Positions 29,801 through 38,789 of a DNA stretch of 64,000 nt are shown here, piece by piece. Source of the stretch: Leptospira semungkisensis. Lineage in GTDB: Bacteria; Spirochaetota; Leptospiria; Leptospirales; Leptospiraceae. Below the pieces are notes generated by a model. The model saw nothing but the letters and a program-made list of their open reading frames with translations, did not search any database and had not been told where the DNA came from. The stretch's first letter is position 1. Each line of letters opens with the position of its first letter. The position numbers were made by a program, and so were the translations under genes. Location of the stretch: positions 36,864-100,863 of the forward strand of contig NZ_RQEP01000016.1 in the NCBI RefSeq assembly GCF_004770055.1. Direction: 5' to 3'.

Positions 29801-29891
29801 GTTGGAGTTCCTTCGTTTCTTTTTCGTTATCACGAAGTTCGAAGGAGAGCCAGTGCGCTTTCTTTTCTTTCTGGAAGTTCTTATTATCCAT
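26823..29891 (-). CDS. actB: Alternative complex III subunit ActB (molybdopterin-fold/iron-sulfur fusion)
   Basis: 1022 residues. An N-terminal twin-arginine-variant leader (ARIKSGEFDRKTFLKLMGAG) is followed by a large molybdopterin-oxidoreductase-like domain (about 90-760) that in ActB proteins holds no cofactor. A C-terminal ferredoxin-like domain (about 785-980) carries four cysteine groups: CTGCASCVIAC, CQHCENAPCETVC, CVGTRYCSNNC and CTFCSS...CQQSC, enough for several Fe-S clusters. It relays electrons from the quinol site to the haem subunits. Starts 19 bp after actA ends. Confidence 0.94.
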   Translation of the reverse strand: MDNKNFQKEKKAHWLSFELRDNEKETKELQRSEFFTSPDPIIARIKSGEFDRKTFLKLMGAGVAMTSLNCVRKPVEKIVPYVDLKTDEGTFDFVKHGLSYHYATVYNGTGILVKAKDGRPLKLEGNDNHPVSQGALGAQGQAAIFDLYDPDRAQDPATVSGGKAEKTTWANLDAKVQEALSKNKGKTVIVTKPLDSPATKSVIGDFLKAVGGGEHYEISLTSAEEVVSKGQAASYGRALIPNYHFDLANAILSIDCDFMGSWLSPEEHQKDFSKRRNLRSGAKDVNFFAAAESIPTMSGSNADLRLPIRPGDQSKFALAIAAALSELGANTKDVLGNATLASLSSELGLAADNIKKVAKALWENKGKSLVVAGGVSANTADAVDLQVLVNFLNSALENDGKTVDHANPKKEGLADYSGNLGKLTEALKQTKVGVLFLYDTNLVYQGGEHWKDLLHRAALVVSLSDRADETALASNYLASTTHFLESWGDAEVTKGIFSIQQPAIRPLFNTRSFEDSLIAFAGGSLGGEKVFYEYVKNSWTKKLGSKQKWEDLLRAGTTVSAENRKKTPGAGRGFNRGAIKKLASSSQGLKLALYEKISIGDGRAANNSLLQELPDPVTKVTWDNYVLLSPALAKEKGIQSNDVVVLKTAKQSIELPAQVQPGMHKDAIGIAIGYGRTAAGTIANGVGKNAYALAENGVYSGISVSSIEKTGKTYKLACTQHHHMMSPGFGYEERPLIQSTTIDEYRKDPAAGVKESEIPKIKKNGQMVYAVGANPVHEYPGYRWGMSIDLTACTGCASCVIACQVENNIPVVGRDEVRVGREMHWIRIDRYYIGDPEKPEDMQIAHQPVMCQHCENAPCETVCPVAATVHGSEGTNDMVYNRCVGTRYCSNNCPYKVRRYNWAQHWYNETGAQKGGKAPRYLGLNPEVTVRGRGVMEKCTFCSSRIAEKKIQAKNEGRTLKDGELKTACQQSCAADAISFGNINDKESEVAKLSSGPRSYRLLEYLNVGPSVAYLTRVRAKI

Positions 29892-29910
29892 CTGTTATGC
29901 TTTCTCCTGA

Positions 29911-30417
29911 TTATCTGTGACAGGTGGAACAGTCGGTCGGAGCGTTGTTCTCTCGGTGACAGTTCACACAATAACCCATATTCAGGGATGCGACCTGCTT
30001 GACCTTGACCATTTCGGCGACATTGCCATGGCATTGAGAACAATCTACGCCTCTTGATATGTGTCGAGAGTGGTTGAACTGAACATGATCCGGAAGGTCG
30101 TGGATCTTAACCCACTCGATCGGCTTCTTGTTCGTGTAACTCTCGGTCAAGAATTTGATATCCGGACTGTTTCTAGCAACAAGAGAGTGACAGTTCATAC
30201 AAGTAGATGTGTTCGGAACCGTTGCGTGCGCGCTGGTTTCTACACCCGTGTGACAGTAACGACAGTCTAACTTGTTATCACCTGCGTGAATCTTGTGATT
30301 AAAGGGTATAGGCTGATCCGGAGAGTAGCCTACATATTTGGAGGGAGAAAAAATCAGGTAAGCCACTGCTGCAATAGCAATAAGCGGAACCGAAAGTTTC
30401 AAAGCTTTCTTATTCAT
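29911..30417 (-). CDS. actA: Alternative complex III subunit ActA (pentahaem cytochrome c)
   Basis: 168 residues from ATG 30417; the frame opens 42 bases earlier, but this start puts the signal/anchor helix LSVPLIAIAAVAYLIF directly after MNKKALK. Five CxxCH haem sites are visible: CRYCH, CMNCH, CSQCH, CVNCH and CSTCH, the normal number. It is the first gene of the ActABCDEF operon and faces the outside of the inner membrane. Confidence 0.93.
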   Translation of the reverse strand: MNKKALKLSVPLIAIAAVAYLIFSPSKYVGYSPDQPIPFNHKIHAGDNKLDCRYCHTGVETSAHATVPNTSTCMNCHSLVARNSPDIKFLTESYTNKKPIEWVKIHDLPDHVQFNHSRHISRGVDCSQCHGNVAEMVKVKQVASLNMGYCVNCHRENNAPTDCSTCHR

Positions 30418-30731
30418 TCGTGAAAAGTCCCGTGGGTTCCAAAATAAGGTTTGGAACAAGGATTTTGGCTTAGGTTAAAATTGCAAGTAAACGCTCAAAA
30501 ACGCGCTCGCTTTGGCGATTCTCTTGCATTTTTCGTTGAGACTTAGTATCAACTAAATCGAATATACGCTGTATCTATTTATAAACTTCTGAATTAGGAA
30601 GCACCAAGAGAAGAAACGTGAATCCAAGTATATAAACGTAGAACGATCGTTCTTCGAAGGTAAAAAAACAAGTGAATCTATTTTCTATTTTGAGTGGAGG
30701 AAGGATCCAAAAACTCGGATCTTACTCATTA
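30418..30731. promoter_or_regulatory. Divergent region between actA and the EEP nuclease gene
   Basis: Mostly AT-rich. It contains the 14-bp perfect palindrome AGAACGATCGTTCT at 30640-30653. I see no clear -35/-10 pair for either gene. The last part could be coding if the nuclease starts at the GTG at 30672. Confidence 0.45.
30640..30653. promoter_or_regulatory. Perfect 14-bp palindrome, SOS-box-like
   Basis: AGAACGATCGTTCT contains GAAC-N4-GTTC, the core of the LexA/DinR box of Gram-positive bacteria. It lies 79 bases upstream of the preferred ATG of the EEP nuclease. The leptospiral LexA site I recall is different (TTTG-N5-CAAA), so binding by LexA is uncertain. Confidence 0.4.
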
Positions 30732-31580
30732 ATGCGTCTTTTTATCAGACTTTGCCTCGCTTTTTCCTTCGCTTTCCTAGTAACAATTTCCACTATCGCG
30801 AAGAGTTCCAAGAAAGAACTCAAGCTGACTAGCTTTAATTCTCTCTTTTTGTATGATGAAATCGGAGATAAAAATAAAATCCCGAAGAACAGAAAGAAGA
30901 GAAATGCAACCGACTTCGATGCACTCCGAAAAACACTATTGAAAGAAGACCCAGATATAATAGGCTTCCAAGAAATAGAGAACGAGGCGGCACTTAGGAA
31001 TATTATAATATCTGAATATGATTGCAAGGCTACGATCACTCCCGGTTATTCCCAAGAAGTCGGGCTTTGTTGGAAGAAGAGTCTGGGACAGCCTGAACTA
31101 AAAGAGGTACCCGAGCTCTCCCTTCGTCCGGGATTGAGAAAAGGATTATTGGGAGAATTCAAATTTGATTCCGGGAAACTATCCGTTTTAGTTGTACATC
31201 TGAAAGCCGGACATTCCTCCAAGGACAAGCAAGAGAGAAGAAACCAAATCACAGTTCTCAGAGAAATATTGCCCAAATTAGGAGATTTCGCATTACTCGG
31301 GGACTTTAACGAAAACCTAGGGAGAAATCATTCTCTCTGGAATGTGCTCCAAGGGAATCTCCGCCTCAAATCTGCAAATTATAAGATGCAATCCGACTGC
31401 TGGCAGCACAAAGAAGGATTCATAGATTACTTAATTACAAATTTAGAATGGAAGAAGGGAAGCTTTGTACAGACCAAGTTTCCTTCTGATGATGGGAATT
31501 TTGACGGGCATCCCCTCTCGGAGGAAGGTCTATCCGATCATTGTCCGGTGAGTGCAAGTTTGATTGTACGAGAGGATTAA
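30732..31580 (+). CDS. Exported endonuclease/exonuclease/phosphatase-family protein
   Basis: EEP-fold phosphodiesterase of 282 residues from ATG 30732. Motifs: TSFNSLF near the start, DIIGFQEIEN (metal-binding Glu), VVHLKAGHSS (catalytic-His region), LGDFNEN (Asp/Asn pair) and LSDHCPV (C-terminal Asp-His). An N-terminal hydrophobic segment (LFIRLCLAFSFAFLVTI) serves as signal peptide or anchor, so it acts outside the cytoplasm. The frame is open to a GTG at 30672 with GAAGG upstream, which would add 20 residues. DNase, RNase or lipid phosphodiesterase activity cannot be separated from sequence. Confidence 0.82.
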   Translation: MRLFIRLCLAFSFAFLVTISTIAKSSKKELKLTSFNSLFLYDEIGDKNKIPKNRKKRNATDFDALRKTLLKEDPDIIGFQEIENEAALRNIIISEYDCKATITPGYSQEVGLCWKKSLGQPELKEVPELSLRPGLRKGLLGEFKFDSGKLSVLVVHLKAGHSSKDKQERRNQITVLREILPKLGDFALLGDFNENLGRNHSLWNVLQGNLRLKSANYKMQSDCWQHKEGFIDYLITNLEWKKGSFVQTKFPSDDGNFDGHPLSEEGLSDHCPVSASLIVRED

Positions 31581-31607
31581 CTGTTCTGGAGAGTATGGGT
31601 TTTGGTA

Positions 31608-31632
31608 GCCCCCACCCTCTTTGGGTGGGGGC
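31608..31632. repeat. GC-rich hairpin, copy 1
   Basis: GCCCCCACCC (31608-31617) and GGGTGGGGGC (31623-31632) form a perfect 10-bp stem with a 5-base loop in the gap between convergent genes. No U-run follows on either strand. A related hairpin lies at 41959-41979, also just after a gene end. Confidence 0.6.
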
Positions 31633-31718
31633 CGGAGCGGAGCGGTGGAGTTCCCTCCGTAACACAAAATCGCAATCAGGTCAAGTCGAGAAATTGGGCA
31701 GGATATTTGTGGGAACTC

Positions 31719-32297
31719 TTACAAATTCCTCTCTTCGCTCTTCGGATCGAGTTCGGCTCCTTTTACTCGCTTACAGATTTTAGATCCCGGAAGCCCGAAG
31801 GAGTTTTCGTGAAAATATACTTGGTTCAAATAAATCTGTCCGCTCTTTCTCCAGATCTTTCGACCAATTGCTCTTCCCTCTTTGAATTTTCCGAAAGTGT
31901 ATAGTTCTCCGCTAGAATACCATTCCCAGCTTTCCCCATCGAATTGATCGTTCTTAAACTCATAATGGAATCTACGTTTGCCGTTTTCATGCCAGCCTTT
32001 ATGAGTTCCTTCTTTCTTTCCCTTGGAATAGGTTCGTTCAGAAGCTGTCCTTCCATCCGGATAAATGTCCGTTTCTAGACCGTCCCTTAGTCCATTCACA
32101 TATTGCGTTTTTCGTACAACGTCGACTGGCTCCAAATAGGCGTCCAAAGTTCCTGTGAATTTTTCTCCCTTATACAATACGTATTTTCCGGAGCGAGCTA
32201 TATTCTGGTTTCCCTCTTCTACTACGAGTTGGTCCGAACAAAATACATTTAAAAAACATAATACGATTAGGATCAGAATAAAATATGCAGACTTCAT
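31719..32297 (-). CDS. MORN-repeat lipoprotein
   Basis: 192 residues, signal peptide ending LNVFC (lipobox). The body consists of MORN-type beta-hairpin repeats of about 20-24 residues: YVNGLRDGLETDIYPDG, YSKGKKEGTHKGWHENG, FKNDQFDGESWEWYSSG, FKEGRAIGRKIWRKSG. Such envelope MORN proteins are often automatically labelled YwqK-type antitoxins, which nothing here supports. The start overlaps the stop of the Sco-family gene by 4 bp, so it is the third gene of a YHYH-Sco-MORN operon. Confidence 0.8.
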   Translation of the reverse strand: MKSAYFILILIVLCFLNVFCSDQLVVEEGNQNIARSGKYVLYKGEKFTGTLDAYLEPVDVVRKTQYVNGLRDGLETDIYPDGRTASERTYSKGKKEGTHKGWHENGKRRFHYEFKNDQFDGESWEWYSSGELYTFGKFKEGRAIGRKIWRKSGQIYLNQVYFHENSFGLPGSKICKRVKGAELDPKSEERNL

Positions 32298-33076
32298 TTG
32301 CTTTCGTTCTCTGAAAATTTCATCCCAAAAGAAGGATCCCGATCCGTCGCTTTCTTCTCTTCAAGAATTTCCTTACGTAAGACGCTTATATCTCTAACGA
32401 GTTCCTGCATGGACGCGTCCATTCTTCCGCTGTATACTCCTCGTATTCGTCTTTTAGTATCGAGCAAGTATACGTTCTCCGAATGAAGAAAATCCTTAGA
32501 GGAAAGCTTCTCTTCCTCGGGAGCATCTTGGGCGGAATACGTATCTGCGTTTAACGATCTTCTCGCGAGAGAATAGATCTGCCCTCGATCTCCGGTAATC
32601 AATTTCCATCTTTTGTAATGGATATTTTGTTTCTTAGCATATACTGACAAAAGCTCTGGAGTATCTGCATCCGGTGTCACGGAGAAGGAAAGAATGGTCA
32701 CATCATCCTGATCCAAAGTTGCCTTTTGCACGATCTTCAATTTATTCGTAAGAACCGGACAGATCCCTTGGCATCCCGTAAAAAAGAAGGACACGATGGA
32801 AATCTTTCCGTCCAGATTCTTTCCCCCGAACTGAGAACCGGTCTGATCTCGAAAAGAAAACTCTTCGAGACTTCTGGCCTTGCTCTGATCCTTTCGATCC
32901 CAATCCGGTCTCATGTCTTTTCCAAGAAAGAAAGGAAGTCTCTCCGTTCTGTAACTTGCAAAATCCGTAATATCCTTCGGATACTCTTCGGAAATCTTCT
33001 CCTCCTTACATAGAAGAAGAAAGAAACTTAGACCAACGATTGCTAATCCTGTTCTCATCCTTGTATCTTTTCTCAT
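32294..33076 (-). CDS. Sco1/SenC-family copper chaperone/thioredoxin-fold lipoprotein
   Basis: 260 residues from ATG 33076, five bases after the stop of the YHYH gene; an internal ATG 18 bases on is also possible. The leader MRTGLAIVGLSFFLLLC is a lipoprotein signal. The thioredoxin-fold domain shows FFFTGCQGICPVLTN with the CxxxC copper site, and a downstream His in DFLHSENVYLLD that completes the Sco copper site. Sco proteins deliver copper to the CuA centre of cytochrome oxidase or act as thiol oxidoreductases. No oxidase genes are adjacent. Operon with YHYH and MORN lipoproteins. Confidence 0.87.
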   Translation of the reverse strand: MRKDTRMRTGLAIVGLSFFLLLCKEEKISEEYPKDITDFASYRTERLPFFLGKDMRPDWDRKDQSKARSLEEFSFRDQTGSQFGGKNLDGKISIVSFFFTGCQGICPVLTNKLKIVQKATLDQDDVTILSFSVTPDADTPELLSVYAKKQNIHYKRWKLITGDRGQIYSLARRSLNADTYSAQDAPEEEKLSSKDFLHSENVYLLDTKRRIRGVYSGRMDASMQELVRDISVLRKEILEEKKATDRDPSFGMKFSENESK

Positions 33077-33081
33077 GTGAT

Positions 33082-34005
33082 TCAGTAGGTAACTGAACCT
33101 TTCGCACCGCGGAAATAAAGTCCGAATACGTAAGCCGAATCGTAAGAGGCATTCTGCACATAATAGCAATACCCTGCGCTCGGATTCTCCGTAGGAGCAC
33201 AGGTCGCAGTATTCGTATTCGAATCCAAACTTGGATAGGAACTACTTTGATTCTTTTTCCCATACACTGGATATCCATCCAAAGCGATACCGATCAAAGC
33301 CTCTTCACTCGATTGTGCATTTTTAGTACCGGTAATCGGCCAAGGATCCGTATGCCAGTGATACATTCCTTTTGAATCGGGATGACCATTCTGAAAATCC
33401 ATCGTAGCATATTCCGTAGCGAGCACATCCCCTGGAGCCGCTTGGTTGTTATAAAATACCACTCCCCAGACACTGACTCCGACAGGGCCGTACGGAGTAC
33501 TTTGAGGGCTCGATTCGTAAGTGACTGTGGCCGGGATCTTGAAGACTACACTTTGGGACTTAATTTGATTCGGATTTGCGAAATGGTTCTCCGTATTATT
33601 TACACTGGTTCCATAGCAACAAGTCCCGCTATTCGTTGAGGCTGGAAAATTGCTCGATGCGTAGCTAGTAGAAGAACTGGAATAATAACCTGACTTGAAA
33701 GGAGGAAGGTCGCTCGTTTCAAAAACGATATCGGTGCCACAAGTATAGATCGTCATGCAATGGAAATTATTTTGGACCCAAGTAGGAACATCGGAAGCAA
33801 TCTTAGTAGCACAAGAAGATCCGTCGCTGACAGTTTCGCTGGTATTTACTGCAAAGGTAGAAGGCTCCGGACAAGAGTCTTCACTTCCGCTACTAGCTAA
33901 AAGTACGGCTGATGCCGCCGAATCATCTGAGCTGCCACTCGAACAATTCCAGAAAACGGAACTGAGGCCTAAGGCAAGGATCAAAATAATAAATTTCTGG
34001 TTCAC
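33082..34005 (-). CDS. YHYH-domain lipoprotein
   Basis: 307 residues from a GTG at 34005, chosen because AGAGGAGAG lies just upstream and the leader NQKFIILILALGLSSVFWNC begins there; an ATG 21 bases further is the longer option. After the lipid Cys comes a Ser-rich stretch. YHYH hallmarks are VSVWGVVFYNN, GMYHWHTDPWP and LIGIALDGYPVYGKK. The paired histidines suggest metal binding, and the next gene is a Sco copper protein, so a periplasmic or surface metal role is inferred. First gene of the three-gene operon. Confidence 0.8.
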   Translation of the reverse strand: MNQKFIILILALGLSSVFWNCSSGSSDDSAASAVLLASSGSEDSCPEPSTFAVNTSETVSDGSSCATKIASDVPTWVQNNFHCMTIYTCGTDIVFETSDLPPFKSGYYSSSSTSYASSNFPASTNSGTCCYGTSVNNTENHFANPNQIKSQSVVFKIPATVTYESSPQSTPYGPVGVSVWGVVFYNNQAAPGDVLATEYATMDFQNGHPDSKGMYHWHTDPWPITGTKNAQSSEEALIGIALDGYPVYGKKNQSSSYPSLDSNTNTATCAPTENPSAGYCYYVQNASYDSAYVFGLYFRGAKGSVTY

Positions 34006-34192
34006 AATCTCTCCTCTGAAGATCAATCGACGTTAAATTTTACGAATTTTATCGGATCAAAGCCCATTTACATCGAAAGGAAACGCAAAAGGATCCTAGA
34101 GACTCCAAAACTCGTTATGGAAACGATTCTACGAAACTTTTTATTGAGATTCGACCGACCCAATCGGCTCGAACTCAAATTTCACCGATATC

Positions 34193-35377
34193 TCAGGCGA
34201 TTTCTGAAATTTCTTCTAGGAATTGAGAAGGAGTCTTTCCTACAATCTTCTTGAAAGAAGTGTTAAACGTGGATTTGGAGTTAAATCCATACTCAAGTGC
34301 TAAGCGAAGTATATTCGGCTTCTCTTCCGAAGAGGATTGAAGAGCAGTCATCACATCCTTAACCCTGTATTCATTCACAAAATTATAAAAGTTCGTCTTC
34401 AAGTTTTCGTTCAGGATCTGAGTAATATAAAATCTTGGAATGCCTGTGCCTTCTGAAAGAGTATCTATCGAAAACTCGGACTCCTTATAAGGCTTATGAT
34501 CCTTCATATAATCACGTATCTTGCGCAGATACTCTGGGATCTTATCTTCTCTTAAGCCTGATTTTTCGTATTTCTTTCGATCTTCGTCCTGGTCACTTGG
34601 ATCTTCTGGCTCAGGTTTCTTCCCCTTAAATAGATCCAGCTCTCTATGAGTGTACACGACTGTCTGTCTTACTCCAAACCAACAGAAGAATACCGAAAAC
34701 GCGAGAACTCCTGCTCCTCTTACAATGCGAGGATTATAATTTTCGGGAGGAATATCCGAGATTTGCATCCATTCCAAAAACCAATGAATACAAGTGGAGA
34801 TCATAAACAGCACTAGGACCCAATACATCCATCGTAAATCCTTAATGCTGTCTATATTAGAGAAATGGTCTTTCAATCTCTTTCTATGACGGTCCAGGAT
34901 CAGAAAGATCCAAATAGAATACACTGTCATGGATAAAGATAAGAAGGCTCCGACTGGATGAAATCCTCTCTCTAGCCTTCTCCATTCGCCTGGCGGAGGA
35001 GGAGGAAATTCTTCCTGCCCTTCTTTGAAAAAATTCACCGCAAACAGCATTTCCAAAATCACAAAAGGAAGAAAATGCAGTAGATCCCACTTTCGGAATG
35101 AATTTCCTTCTTCTGTTAGATTTCGTATATAGATCAACAATAAGGGACCGTAAGTATAAGGAAAGATCGTGGAGAATTGAAGGAACTCCAGATCCCAATC
35201 CCAACGATGCAGCAATAGATGACCTAAATGAGGAAAGGCCAGACATATTGCAAAAACTGCATAAATGGAATCGAATCCATATCTGGGCCTTTTAGTAAAT
35301 ATCAGAAAACTGGAGAAAATGCAGATGGTAAGAGTAATGATCGGGATCGCCGGAACCATCGAAGGATGCATTGGCAT
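34193..35377 (-). CDS. Membrane-bound AraC-family transcriptional regulator
   Basis: 394 residues. The N-terminal half has about seven membrane segments (about 10-235). A charged linker (PEPEDPSDQDEDRKKYEKS, about 258-277) leads to a C-terminal AraC DNA-binding domain: IDTLSEGTGIPRFYITQILNE is the first helix-turn-helix, and LALEYGFNSKSTFNTSFKKI with GKTPSQFL the second. Sensing through a membrane domain linked to an AraC output is well represented in Leptospira. It lies 188 bp upstream of the YHYH-Sco-MORN operon on the same strand, which is a natural target candidate. Confidence 0.88.
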   Translation of the reverse strand: MPMHPSMVPAIPIITLTICIFSSFLIFTKRPRYGFDSIYAVFAICLAFPHLGHLLLHRWDWDLEFLQFSTIFPYTYGPLLLIYIRNLTEEGNSFRKWDLLHFLPFVILEMLFAVNFFKEGQEEFPPPPPGEWRRLERGFHPVGAFLSLSMTVYSIWIFLILDRHRKRLKDHFSNIDSIKDLRWMYWVLVLFMISTCIHWFLEWMQISDIPPENYNPRIVRGAGVLAFSVFFCWFGVRQTVVYTHRELDLFKGKKPEPEDPSDQDEDRKKYEKSGLREDKIPEYLRKIRDYMKDHKPYKESEFSIDTLSEGTGIPRFYITQILNENLKTNFYNFVNEYRVKDVMTALQSSSEEKPNILRLALEYGFNSKSTFNTSFKKIVGKTPSQFLEEISEIA

Positions 35378-35403
35378 TTAGACGAGAAAAAGAGGGAAAA
35401 GCA

Positions 35404-35423
35404 GTCCCAGGCAATCCTGGGAC
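35404..35423 (-). terminator. Hairpin, probable terminator of the sufB-rlmN operon
   Basis: GTCCCAGG/CCTGGGAC, 8-bp perfect stem with a 4-base loop. On the minus strand it is followed by TGCTTTTCCCTCTTTTT. It lies 179 bases after the glycosyltransferase stop and 27 bases before the AraC start, so it could also act as an attenuator in the AraC leader. Confidence 0.6.
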
Positions 35424-35601
35424 CAAAACCAAACCAGGCTCATAAATAGCCTACTTAAGAATTCGGTGGGTTTGCAAAATTTCCTTTATACTTTTTTGCC
35501 GCTTGCTTGGAAAAAATTTACAAGAAGCCGGAAAAGCAAAAGATTACTCTCCGTTAAAGCCTCGCGTCAACGATAGATTTTCCTTTTAGCTGGCTCTGGC
35601 T

Positions 35602-37341
35602 TTATTCGGGTTTTGGAATAGAAGGCAGATCCTTCATTCCAGATTTGAATCGGATCTTTCCGAAGTACACCTTCGAAGTCAAAGAATCCCTCTTGGACTT
35701 GAGAAAGAAACCAAGCTCAGGAGTAGCCACCTTGTAGCTAGGATACTCTGCAAAAATATCCAGTTCCACTCGATTGGAGGTAAACCGATCAAAATGAGGA
35801 AGGAATTTCTCCGAGATTAGGATCATTCTTTCCTCATCCTTGCGAAGTGCCTCGAAAAGCACCTCAGGATCGAATAACGTGCGAGTCAGTCTTTTCGAAT
35901 AGAATGCATACGATCTCTTGGACGCAGGAATTCCAAACATCAAAAACTTCTCTTGCTTAGGTTCAGCCTCTTGGATTAATTCTCCAATTTCCTTTGAAGG
36001 TTGATAAGAAACGAGAAGAGGATACGCAAACACGCTCACTAAAGTAAAGAAGAAGGAAACGGACACGACTAGAGTCCCAAGCAAACGATCCGATTGCAAA
36101 TAAATCCAAACAAAGAATCCCAATGCCAAATATACTAGGACCCAAGCATAGAAACCATAACCCACATCCAAGACGAACACAGGGAATAAAAGCCCAGTCA
36201 GAATGAAACCGAAAGAAGTCAGATAGATGAATGATTTTGCTATCTTAGAAGATAGATCTTTCGCATTTTCTAATATACGAAGAAAGAAACCGGAACCTAC
36301 GATCGCTCCTGCAGGCAAACACCAATAAATGTACTGAGGCAATTGGTATTTTGAAAAACTGATCAGGAATAAAAATAAGAAGAGCCAGAATGCAGGAACA
36401 AAATCCTTTTCTTTCCATTCGTTGGATCTGATCCCGGAAACCAGACGAATCGACTTATCCTTATAGAATTGATAAATCTGTCGGATCACAAGAGCGATAA
36501 AAGGAAGAATGAAAACCCCGAATGCCCAGGAGAAATTGGAATAGAAGAAGAAAGGATCGAACTTCTGATCGTACATCTTGATATAGAAACGACCGAAGGA
36601 TTGTACCCATAAGAAGAAGTAAGGACCGTACGTATTGAATTCCAAATACAATGGAATGGACCATAAAAAAGGTGGGAGAAGAGCTAATATCGCTCCCGGA
36701 AAGATTTTAATCTCCAGCAATCTCTTCCAATCCCTGCGGAAAAGAATATCTCCACCTATCCCGATCCCAGGGATCACAACCGCAATCGGCCCCTTGGTAA
36801 TAAACCCGAGCCCCATAGCCAAGTACATTGCGTAGTAATACGCTGGGTTCTTCTTCGTGCCTAAATAATAAAAAGCGAATACAAGAACAATGTATGGAGT
36901 CACATACACATCTATCTTAGGATCCACCACCATTGCGTACAATCCAGGAGAAAGTGCGTACAACAAGACCGCTATCCATGCCCTCTTGGAATTTCCAGAA
37001 TGCAATTTCGTAATCGCAAACACTCCCCAGAGAGAAACAAGTGTCATCAAGATTGCAGGCAAACGGAAGGCATAATTATTCTGACCGAATAAAGTAAAAG
37101 AAGAAGAGATCTTCCAGAAAGTCAGAATTGGTTTATCCAAATATCTTCGACCGTTGTCCCGAATAAAGAACCAATCTCCGTTATTTGTCATCTCCCGAGA
37201 GATCTCAGCATACTGAGAGGAATCGATATCTATTACATCCAAAGGAAAGGTCAAAAATAAGGGGAGCACCGCAATCGCCAAAAGGATCCAAACGGAATAT
37301 TTCACGAAAGCGTTCGTCTTCTCTTCTTGTACTAAATTCAT
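35602..37341 (-). CDS. ArnT/PMT-type membrane glycosyltransferase
   Basis: 579 residues, polytopic. The N-terminal loop [20 protein letters not shown] carries the acidic motif of the PMT/ArnT (GT39/GT83-like) superfamily, with [12 protein letters not shown] shortly after; about eleven further membrane helices and a C-terminal soluble part (about 440-579) follow. Such enzymes move sugars from polyprenyl-phosphate donors to lipid A, proteins or other lipids at the outer face of the inner membrane; the acceptor is unknown. It lies after a small Cys-rich lipoprotein gene in the sufB-rlmN run. Confidence 0.85.
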   Translation of the reverse strand: MNLVQEEKTNAFVKYSVWILLAIAVLPLFLTFPLDVIDIDSSQYAEISREMTNNGDWFFIRDNGRRYLDKPILTFWKISSSFTLFGQNNYAFRLPAILMTLVSLWGVFAITKLHSGNSKRAWIAVLLYALSPGLYAMVVDPKIDVYVTPYIVLVFAFYYLGTKKNPAYYYAMYLAMGLGFITKGPIAVVIPGIGIGGDILFRRDWKRLLEIKIFPGAILALLPPFLWSIPLYLEFNTYGPYFFLWVQSFGRFYIKMYDQKFDPFFFYSNFSWAFGVFILPFIALVIRQIYQFYKDKSIRLVSGIRSNEWKEKDFVPAFWLFLFLFLISFSKYQLPQYIYWCLPAGAIVGSGFFLRILENAKDLSSKIAKSFIYLTSFGFILTGLLFPVFVLDVGYGFYAWVLVYLALGFFVWIYLQSDRLLGTLVVSVSFFFTLVSVFAYPLLVSYQPSKEIGELIQEAEPKQEKFLMFGIPASKRSYAFYSKRLTRTLFDPEVLFEALRKDEERMILISEKFLPHFDRFTSNRVELDIFAEYPSYKVATPELGFFLKSKRDSLTSKVYFGKIRFKSGMKDLPSIPKPE

Positions 37342-37378
37342 TTTTTATAATACTCCTAAGTGTAAAAGACGGATCGAC

Positions 37379-37669
37379 TCAATCCATCAGGCCCGAGTCC
37401 AAAAGACAACGGGTAAATCCCACACAGGTTTTTTCTGCCTCATAGCAAGGCATAGCAAAGCTTTGCTCCCTAAGGCAGCCCGATTCGCATTCCATTGCGA
37501 AGAAGTTTTTCTGGCCCTGATCTGCCTTGCCCGGGAACTGCTTCTCTACACAAGAAACATAGAAGCCGCAGATTTCCTGGCATTTCTGTTGGTGGGGATT
37601 TTTACAGGAAGATGTTCCGAATAGAATAAGAACGAAAAAGAATAGAACAGGAATTAAGGAGAGCCTCAT
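37379..37669 (-). CDS. Cysteine-rich small lipoprotein
   Basis: 96 residues. The signal peptide ends FGTSSC. Besides the lipid-modified Cys, the mature 70 or so residues contain eight cysteines in two clusters ([11 protein letters not shown] and CESGC...C...C...C), an even number that fits four disulfides. The pattern suggests a small disulfide-bonded envelope protein. No known family recognised. Lies 31 bp after rlmN and 37 bp before the glycosyltransferase. Confidence 0.75.
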   Translation of the reverse strand: MRLSLIPVLFFFVLILFGTSSCKNPHQQKCQEICGFYVSCVEKQFPGKADQGQKNFFAMECESGCLREQSFAMPCYEAEKTCVGFTRCLLDSGLMD

Positions 37670-37700
37670 TCCAACTAAGATACGGAAAGCGGATCCAGGG

Positions 37701-38765
37701 TCAACTTTTTGCGGCGAGCATTCCGCAGGCCCCGTTGATATCTTTTCCAGGGGACCTTCTGTTCAAGATAGGGACTCCTGCAGGTTCTAAAAGTCTCAGG
37801 AACTCGTCTACCTCTTCGCGAGTCGGTCTTCTCCAGCCAAAGAACTCAGTATTCAAAGGGATTACATTGATTTTGCAGTCCATTCTTCTTGCGATCTTAA
37901 CCAATTTCTTGGCATCCTCCGGACTCATATTCACTCCGGGGATCATTACATATTCGAAGGTAATCCTTCGCTTCATTGCCTTGGTATAGTCCACGGCAGC
38001 ATCCAATAACTCAGGCAAAGAGAACTTCTCTTCGATGTCCATGATCTCTTTACGGCCATTCGGATCAGGATGATTGAGAGAAATCGCAAGATTATAAGGC
38101 TCTCGATTTTCAATAAATCTACGAATACCGTTCACAACGCCAGAAGTAGAGATAGTGATCCGTTTTGCTCCCAGACCCACAGCGTCAGAATCATGTAGAA
38201 GTTTAGCAGCACGCATAACGTTAAAATAATTATGCATGGGCTCCCCCATTCCCATAAAGACAATATTCGTGGCCTTATCTCCAACGATCCTTTCTACTTG
38301 GAGAACCTGATCAATAATCTCCCCTGCTTTCAGATTCCCTTGGTAAGGCAACTTAGCAGTGGCACAGAATCTACAATTTAAAGTACAACCCACTTGAGAA
38401 GAAATGCATATCGTCTTTCTTCCTCCATCACCGGAAGGGATCCAAACGGATTCAAATTCCTTTCCGCTTCCGGAAACGGATTCGAAAGTGAATTTTTGAG
38501 TCCCATCTACGGACTTGAGATGCTTTGCAACCTTGAGAGGAGATAGAGAGAACTTCTCTTCTAATTTGTTCTTAAGATCCTTGCCGATCGTTGTGAATTC
38601 ATCCCAGCTTTCGTAACGATTTGCATAAAGACCGTTATAGATCTGCTTGGCGCGGAAGGGTTTTTCGCCCAGGCCATGTATGAGCTCTGTCAATTCTTCC
38701 AGAGTATGACCCTTGATGGGAGTCTTACCCGATCTAGCAGACTCTGCTTCGACGATCTCGTTCAT
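37701..38765 (-). CDS. rlmN: 23S rRNA (adenine-2503-C2)-methyltransferase RlmN
   Basis: Radical-SAM methyltransferase acting on A2503 of 23S rRNA and A37 of some tRNAs. 354 residues. The SAM/Fe-S motif is [12 protein letters not shown] (CxxxCxxC) after [28 protein letters not shown] and the C-terminal [16 protein letters not shown], which holds the methyl-carrying Cys, are also present. It follows sufB by 24 bp, which fits since RlmN needs a [4Fe-4S] cluster. Confidence 0.96.
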   Translation of the reverse strand: MNEIVEAESARSGKTPIKGHTLEELTELIHGLGEKPFRAKQIYNGLYANRYESWDEFTTIGKDLKNKLEEKFSLSPLKVAKHLKSVDGTQKFTFESVSGSGKEFESVWIPSGDGGRKTICISSQVGCTLNCRFCATAKLPYQGNLKAGEIIDQVLQVERIVGDKATNIVFMGMGEPMHNYFNVMRAAKLLHDSDAVGLGAKRITISTSGVVNGIRRFIENREPYNLAISLNHPDPNGRKEIMDIEEKFSLPELLDAAVDYTKAMKRRITFEYVMIPGVNMSPEDAKKLVKIARRMDCKINVIPLNTEFFGWRRPTREEVDEFLRLLEPAGVPILNRRSPGKDINGACGMLAAKS

Positions 38766-38789
38766 AAGAAAAATAGAATACTTATGATC

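Noticed and set aside
31719..32297. YwqK-type toxin-antitoxin label for the MORN lipoprotein
   Set aside because: The name comes from MORN-repeat similarity only; the protein is exported and no toxin gene is adjacent.
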